35,453 nt of DNA from an uncultured Gemmiger sp. (lineage in GTDB: Bacteria > Bacillota > Clostridia > Oscillospirales > Ruminococcaceae). This document shows positions 31,549-35,453 of the stretch, piece after piece (position 1 is the first letter of the stretch; the number at the start of each line of letters is the position of its first letter). Under the pieces are notes generated by a model. It searched no databases, had not been told where the DNA came from, and saw only the letters and a list, made by a program, of their open reading frames with translations. Location of the stretch: NCBI GenBank assembly GCA_944388125.1, contig CALXHO010000108.1:1-35453 (forward strand), in the 5' to 3' direction. The position numbers were made by a program, and so were the translations under genes.

Positions 31549-32568
31549 ATGGATACAAAAGTCATGCCGGTCAACGAACAGAGCCTGGACTATGCAGCTG
31601 AACTGCTGCGCAACGGTCAGCTGGTGGCTCTGCCGACCGAGACCGTCTACGGGATTGCTGCCGATGCCAGAAACGGCGAGGCGGTCAAAAAAATCTTTGA
31701 GGCAAAGGGCCGGCCTCAGGACAATCCCCTGATCGTGCACATCTGCGGTATGGAAATGCTTAAGGGAATCGTTTCGGAGGTGCCGGAACGGGCGCACAAA
31801 CTGGCGGCGGCATTTTGGCCCGGCCCCCTCACCATGGTGTTGCCCCGAGGCCCGGAAGTGTCGGAAGTGACCTGCGCAGAGCTGGATACCGTCGGGGTCC
31901 GGATGCCGTCACATCCGGTGGTTCAGGCGGTTATCCGCCGCTCCGGGGTGGCCTTTGCAGCACCTTCTGCCAACCTGTCGGGTAAACCCAGTCCCACCAG
32001 TGCGCAGGACACCTTCACCGACATGAACGGGCGTCTGCCCCTCATCCTGGATGGCGGCGAGTGTACCTACGGAGTGGAATCCACTGTGGTCTCGCTGACT
32101 GGAGAGCAGCCGATGCTGCTGCGTCCCGGCTACATTACCAAGGAGCAGATGGAAGCTGTTCTGGGCGAGCCTGTGCTGGTGTCCCATGCCATTCTGGAAA
32201 AACTGGCCGACGGTGAAGTGGCACGTTCTCCGGGAATGAAATACAAACACTATGCCCCGAAAGCGGAGGTCACCATTCTGGAGGGCAGCTTCGAGGCTTA
32301 CCGCAGCTATGTGGCAGATCATGCAGGCGATGGCGTATGGGGGCTCTGTTTTGATGGTGAGGCGGCAGCGCTGCCTGTGCCTTGCGTTGAGTATGGTCAT
32401 CAGGACAAACCCGCCGAGCAGGCCCATAAGCTGTTTTCCGCGCTGCGTGAACTGGACCGCCGTGGCGCAGTGACGGTGTATGCCCGCTGTCCGCGCAGGG
32501 ATGGCGTTTCCATGGCAGTGTACAATCGCTTGATTCGTGCGGCAGCCTTCCGGGTGGTGCAGGTATGA
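31549..32568 (+). CDS. ywlC: Threonylcarbamoyl-AMP synthase (Sua5/YwlC)
   Basis: A 339-aa enzyme making threonylcarbamoyl-AMP from threonine, bicarbonate and ATP for the t6A37 modification of ANN-decoding tRNAs. The YrdC domain (about residues 10-200) has LVALPTETVYGIAADA, the FEAKGRPQDNPLIVH stretch and APSANLSGKPSPTSA; a C-terminal Sua5 domain (about 235-339) begins after the linker SPGMKYKHYAPK. This is the full-length Sua5 rather than short YrdC type. An AGAGGC-like site precedes the ATG. Its TGA overlaps the coaE ATG (ATGA). Confidence 0.95.
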   Translation: MDTKVMPVNEQSLDYAAELLRNGQLVALPTETVYGIAADARNGEAVKKIFEAKGRPQDNPLIVHICGMEMLKGIVSEVPERAHKLAAAFWPGPLTMVLPRGPEVSEVTCAELDTVGVRMPSHPVVQAVIRRSGVAFAAPSANLSGKPSPTSAQDTFTDMNGRLPLILDGGECTYGVESTVVSLTGEQPMLLRPGYITKEQMEAVLGEPVLVSHAILEKLADGEVARSPGMKYKHYAPKAEVTILEGSFEAYRSYVADHAGDGVWGLCFDGEAAALPVPCVEYGHQDKPAEQAHKLFSALRELDRRGAVTVYARCPRRDGVSMAVYNRLIRAAAFRVVQV

Positions 32569-33200
32569 AGATTATCGGACTGACCGGGCGTTCCGGATGC
32601 GGCAAATCCAGTGTATCCGCTTTTTTCCGGCGGGAGGGATTTGCCTGCATTGACGCAGATCAGGTTTCACGGGATGTGTTGCAGCCTGGGTCACCCTGCT
32701 TGCTGCCCTTGCAAAATGTATTTGGTTTTGATATTGTAGATGAGAATGGAGTCCTGGACCGCCGCATGCTGGCGAACCGGGCATTTGCCACGCCGGAAGG
32801 TACCCGGAAGCTGACCGAAATCACGCATCCCGAGATTCTGTCCCGTATCCGGGCGGCCGCGGCCTCTGCCGAGAAGGCAGGTGCTTTGCTGTTTTTTGTC
32901 GACGGTGCGGTGATTCTGGGAACTCCATTTGAAAAAGAGTGTGACAGACTTGTCGTTGTGACGGCTCCTTACGAACAGAGCGTTGCACGCATCTGCGCGC
33001 GGGACAATATTTCTGCTGAGATGGCACGCCGCCGTCTGGACGCACAGATGCCGGAAGAAATGCTTTGCGCCGCCGCAGATTATCTGATTCACAACGACGG
33101 AAGTCTGGCCGACCTTGAATTGCAGTGCAGGAGAGTATTGGACTCTCTGCGGAAGGAGGCCCATGAGACGAACACAACAGACTTTCCGGGAGGGAACTGA
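32565..33200 (+). CDS. coaE: Dephospho-CoA kinase
   Basis: A 211-aa P-loop kinase for the last step of CoA synthesis, phosphorylating the 3-prime hydroxyl of dephospho-CoA. The P-loop GRSGCGKSS is at residues 8-16, the DADQVSRDV acidic segment follows at about 30 and the ITHPEI motif near 86. The LID region carries arginines as usual. It starts four bases inside the Sua5 gene and its last 38 bases overlap the transglycosylase start, so the three genes are tightly packed. The normally conserved FEK/ETP-type segment is present as GTPFEKECD. Confidence 0.93.
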   Translation: MKIIGLTGRSGCGKSSVSAFFRREGFACIDADQVSRDVLQPGSPCLLPLQNVFGFDIVDENGVLDRRMLANRAFATPEGTRKLTEITHPEILSRIRAAAASAEKAGALLFFVDGAVILGTPFEKECDRLVVVTAPYEQSVARICARDNISAEMARRRLDAQMPEEMLCAAADYLIHNDGSLADLELQCRRVLDSLRKEAHETNTTDFPGGN

Positions 33201-33792
33201 ACCAAAAGGAAAACTGGATCGCTGGCGGACATGGTGGCTGCGGATTGCGGCCGTTTTGCTGTGTCTGGTTGCGATTGGAAGTATCATTGTGATCTCGGCC
33301 CACGATGAGATTGAGCAGTGGGAATATCCGCGGAAATATTCCGACCTGGTCGAGTATTACGCGGGAAAATATGATCTGGATGATCGGATGTTGTATGCTG
33401 TCATCCGTACGGAAAGCAACTTCGACCCCGAGGCACAGTCCAGCGTGGACGCCAGGGGACTGATGCAGATTACGGAAGTCACCTTTGACTGGATCAAATC
33501 AAAGATTGCACCGGCAGAAGACCTGACGTTTGAAGACCTGTATGACCCGGAAACGAATATCCGGTTCGGGACTTATTATTTCAGTTATTGCCTTCAGCGC
33601 TACGGAAATGACCTGGCGACCGCGGCAGCTGCATATCACAGCGGTTGGGGTACGGTGGACGATTTGCTGGCGGACAGCCAGTATTCTCAGGATGGTGTTA
33701 CCCTGGACAGTTTCCCCTACACTCAAATGCAGAGGTATGTCTATAAGGTGACAAGCGCCTATGAGCGCTACTGCGAAATTTACGCAGACTGA
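33163..33792 (+). CDS. Membrane-anchored lytic transglycosylase (SLT domain)
   Basis: A 209-aa cell-wall enzyme. A single N-terminal anchor (about residues 26-47, after the basic RWRTWWLR) places the SLT domain (about 58-200) outside the membrane. The catalytic glutamate is Glu84 in AVIRTESNFDPEA, followed by the ARGLMQIT and AAAYHSGWG motifs of family 1 lytic transglycosylases, which cleave peptidoglycan glycan strands to 1,6-anhydro ends. I start at ATG 33163, whose GGAAGGAGG site lies within coaE; the longer frame is ignored. Length is short for the family but typical of Clostridia forms. Confidence 0.92.
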   Translation: MRRTQQTFREGTEPKGKLDRWRTWWLRIAAVLLCLVAIGSIIVISAHDEIEQWEYPRKYSDLVEYYAGKYDLDDRMLYAVIRTESNFDPEAQSSVDARGLMQITEVTFDWIKSKIAPAEDLTFEDLYDPETNIRFGTYYFSYCLQRYGNDLATAAAAYHSGWGTVDDLLADSQYSQDGVTLDSFPYTQMQRYVYKVTSAYERYCEIYAD

Positions 33793-33855
33793 TGTGGATA
33801 TTGAGGCGGGGCTTTGTTGCCCGGCTTTCAAATAAGAAAGGAATGGATAGATAAC

Positions 33856-35244
33856 ATGGATAAGGAAACGCTGAAAAGCCTTCTCTACAAAAATGAGACG
33901 GTAGCAGATCAGGCGCCGGAGATGCTGGCGCAGGCGGATACTTTCTGCGAGGGCTATAAGACTTTTCTGAACAAGAGCAAGACGGAGCGTGAGGCTTGCG
34001 CGTACAGTGAGGAACTTCTGAAGCAGGCTGGTTACCGTCCTTTTGTGCCGGGTCAGGTACTGAAGGCGGGTGACAAGATCTATTTCATCAACCGCAAGAA
34101 GTGTGTTCTGGCTGCAACCATCGGCCGGAAGAGCCTGGCAGAGGGCTTCCATCTCAATATTGCCCATATTGATGCCCCCCGTCTTGACCTGCGTCCGGTG
34201 CCCCTGTATGAGGGCAGCGACTATGCATATTTCCGCACCCACTACTATGGCGGTGTGCGCAAGTATCAGTGGCCCACCATTCCTCTGGCGCTCCATGGTG
34301 TGATCTGCCGCGCCGACGGCACGACCGTCGACGTCTGCATCGGTGAAAAGGACGACGATCCGGTCTTCTGCATTACCGATCTGCTGCCTCATCTGGCTGC
34401 CAAGCAGAATGAAAAGAGCCTGGGAGAGGGCATCACTGGCGAAAACCTCAATGTTCTTATTGCATCCACTCCGGTGGAGGACAAGGAACTGGAAAACCGT
34501 GTCAAGCTGAATGTGCTGCGCATGCTCAACGAAACATACGGCATCACAGAGAAGGACTTCACCCGTGCTGAGATCGAAGTCGTCCCGGCATTCAAGGCTC
34601 GCGATGTGGGTCTGGATCGGGCCATGATCGGCAGCTATGGCCATGATGACCGCGTGGATGCATATCCAGCACTGATGGCAGAGATCGAGACCAAGGATCC
34701 GGCTTACACTACGGTCTGCGTCCTGACCGACAAGGAAGAGACAGGTTCCGACGGTGTTACCGGTCTGAACAGTATGTATACGTTCCACTTCCTGCAGCAG
34801 CTGTGTGCGGCAGAAAATGTGGATTACATCACCGCTTTCCAGGCTTCCAAGTGCCTGTCCGCCGATGTCACGGCGGCGTATGATCCGACCTTCTCCGACG
34901 CATTCGAACCCAGCAATGCTACTTATGCAGGACGCGGCATTGCAGTCTACAAGTATACCGGCGCCCGCGGCAAATCCTCGACCAATGATGCTCCGGCTGA
35001 GATGGTCAGCTACCTGACCCGCCTGCTGGACCGCAACAATATTGTCTGGCAGATCGGTGAGATGGGCAAGATTGATCTGGGCGGCGGCGGAACTGTCGCC
35101 AAGTATGTTGCCAATCAGGACATCGACACCATCGACATTGGCGTGCCGGTTCTCTCGATGCATTCTCCTTATGAACTGGTGTCCAAGAGCGATGTTTACA
35201 TGGCCTATCTGACCTTCAAGGCTTTCTGCGAGGACTGCGAATAA
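33856..35244 (+). CDS. M18 family aminopeptidase
   Basis: A 462-aa cytosolic zinc exopeptidase that removes N-terminal residues from peptides, often preferring acidic or neutral ones. A metal-binding His104 lies in NIAHIDAPRLD and the acidic catalytic/metal segment is DKEETGSDG at about residues 292-300; the closing SMHSPYELVSKSD near 435 supplies the last His. These match aspartyl aminopeptidase-like M18 proteins (ApeB/LAP4 group). The start is ATG 33856; the ribosome site is only AAAGGA at a long distance, and the earlier ATG 33844 opens a three-codon frame, so initiation may be weak or coupled. It lies 63 bases after the transglycosylase gene. Confidence 0.92.
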   Translation: MDKETLKSLLYKNETVADQAPEMLAQADTFCEGYKTFLNKSKTEREACAYSEELLKQAGYRPFVPGQVLKAGDKIYFINRKKCVLAATIGRKSLAEGFHLNIAHIDAPRLDLRPVPLYEGSDYAYFRTHYYGGVRKYQWPTIPLALHGVICRADGTTVDVCIGEKDDDPVFCITDLLPHLAAKQNEKSLGEGITGENLNVLIASTPVEDKELENRVKLNVLRMLNETYGITEKDFTRAEIEVVPAFKARDVGLDRAMIGSYGHDDRVDAYPALMAEIETKDPAYTTVCVLTDKEETGSDGVTGLNSMYTFHFLQQLCAAENVDYITAFQASKCLSADVTAAYDPTFSDAFEPSNATYAGRGIAVYKYTGARGKSSTNDAPAEMVSYLTRLLDRNNIVWQIGEMGKIDLGGGGTVAKYVANQDIDTIDIGVPVLSMHSPYELVSKSDVYMAYLTFKAFCEDCE

Positions 35245-35268
35245 TCACAAACAGGAAGGAGAGCATTT

Positions 35269-35453
35269 ATGCCGTATCGTCTGATCAAACAGCAGGGCAG
35301 CGCGCGCCGCGGTGAATTCAAGACCGTGCATGGCACGGTACAGACTCCGGCGTTCATGAACGTCGCGACGGCCGCAGCCATCAAAGGTGGACTGTCTGCG
35401 TTCGATCTAAAGGATATCCGCGCCCAGGTTATGCTCTGCAACACCTATCACCT
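35269..35453 (+). CDS. tgt: Queuine tRNA-ribosyltransferase, 5-prime part
   Basis: The first 61 codons of a gene cut by the window end. The sequence RRGEFKTVHGTVQTPAFMNVATAA followed by VMLCNTYHL is the conserved start of bacterial TGT, which exchanges guanine for preQ1 at position 34 of GUN-anticodon tRNAs on the way to queuosine. AGGAAGGAG precedes the ATG. It follows the aminopeptidase by 24 bases in the same direction. The catalytic aspartates and the zinc site lie beyond the window. Confidence 0.92.
   Translation, partial: MPYRLIKQQGSARRGEFKTVHGTVQTPAFMNVATAAAIKGGLSAFDLKDIRAQVMLCNTYH

Noticed and set aside
33499-35163. A 554-codon minus-strand frame over the aminopeptidase gene
   Set aside because: Shadow of a gene with intact M18 motifs.
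1-35453. CRISPR arrays, IS elements, prophage or integrated elements
   Set aside because: No spaced direct repeats, transposase or integrase motifs, or terminal repeats were seen; gene content and composition are even throughout.

Overview
The window looks like a chromosomal segment of a moderately GC-rich Clostridia member, most likely an Oscillospiraceae/Ruminococcaceae gut bacterium of the Faecalibacterium-Gemmiger-Subdoligranulum type. The reasons are strong AGGAGG ribosome sites, the TTGACA/TATAAT-like promoter grammar of low-complexity AT-rich gaps between GC-rich genes, Firmicute-typical small families (DUF951, DUF4364, YetF/DUF421, YczE/YitT, YtrA-type GntR), the lon-engB pair, and a GlnRS of the kind some Clostridia carry. 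Genus is an inference. No rRNA, tRNA, phage, IS element or CRISPR array was seen; this is mostly core genome.

Layout. 1-220 holds a leftward promoter leaving the window. 221-3021: an unknown 134-aa protein and a MerR/GyrI-like regulator (leftward), a divergent YczE/YitT-type membrane protein under a textbook MerR-type 19-bp-spacer promoter, and a convergent YetF/DUF421 membrane protein. 3106-4208: a diacylglycerol-kinase-family lipid kinase behind a strong leader hairpin. 4284-9862: a compact rightward run lon, engB, class I methyltransferase, hslO (Hsp33), acyl-ACP thioesterase, ending in a good terminator. 9930-10470: a 540-base gap with a near-consensus promoter followed by a hairpin, which I read as a small RNA gene carrying an anti-Shine-Dalgarno stretch, then the promoter of an IMP dehydrogenase that resembles the Tritrichomonas foetus enzyme type. 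12050-15191: leftward coaX, and a leftward autoregulated GntR(YtrA)/ABC ATPase/ABC permease/zinc-ribbon operon with a perfect 14-bp inverted repeat over its promoter. 15268-19318: a leftward three-gene operon LRR protein, VWA-like (DUF2201) protein, MoxR-like AAA ATPase. 19376-20752: a divergent MATE transporter. 20844-23193: leftward xpt and glnS. 23418-28517: a complete branched-chain amino acid (or related) ABC uptake cluster livJ-livH-livM-livG-livF with an internal terminator after livJ. 28537-30083: leftward DUF4364 and an S1-domain RNA-binding protein. 30155-35453: a rightward housekeeping run DUF951, prfA, Sua5/YwlC, coaE, a lytic transglycosylase, an M18 aminopeptidase and the start of tgt.

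How things fit together. The lon/engB/hslO run joins proteolysis, ribosome assembly and redox chaperone functions. The right end joins translation (prfA, t6A synthesis by Sua5, queuosine by tgt) with CoA synthesis (coaE; coaX lies at 12 kb). The most interesting candidates for undescribed biology are the sRNA-like locus at about 10058-10140, the LRR/VWA/MoxR operon, and several regulatory palindromes placed exactly on promoters.
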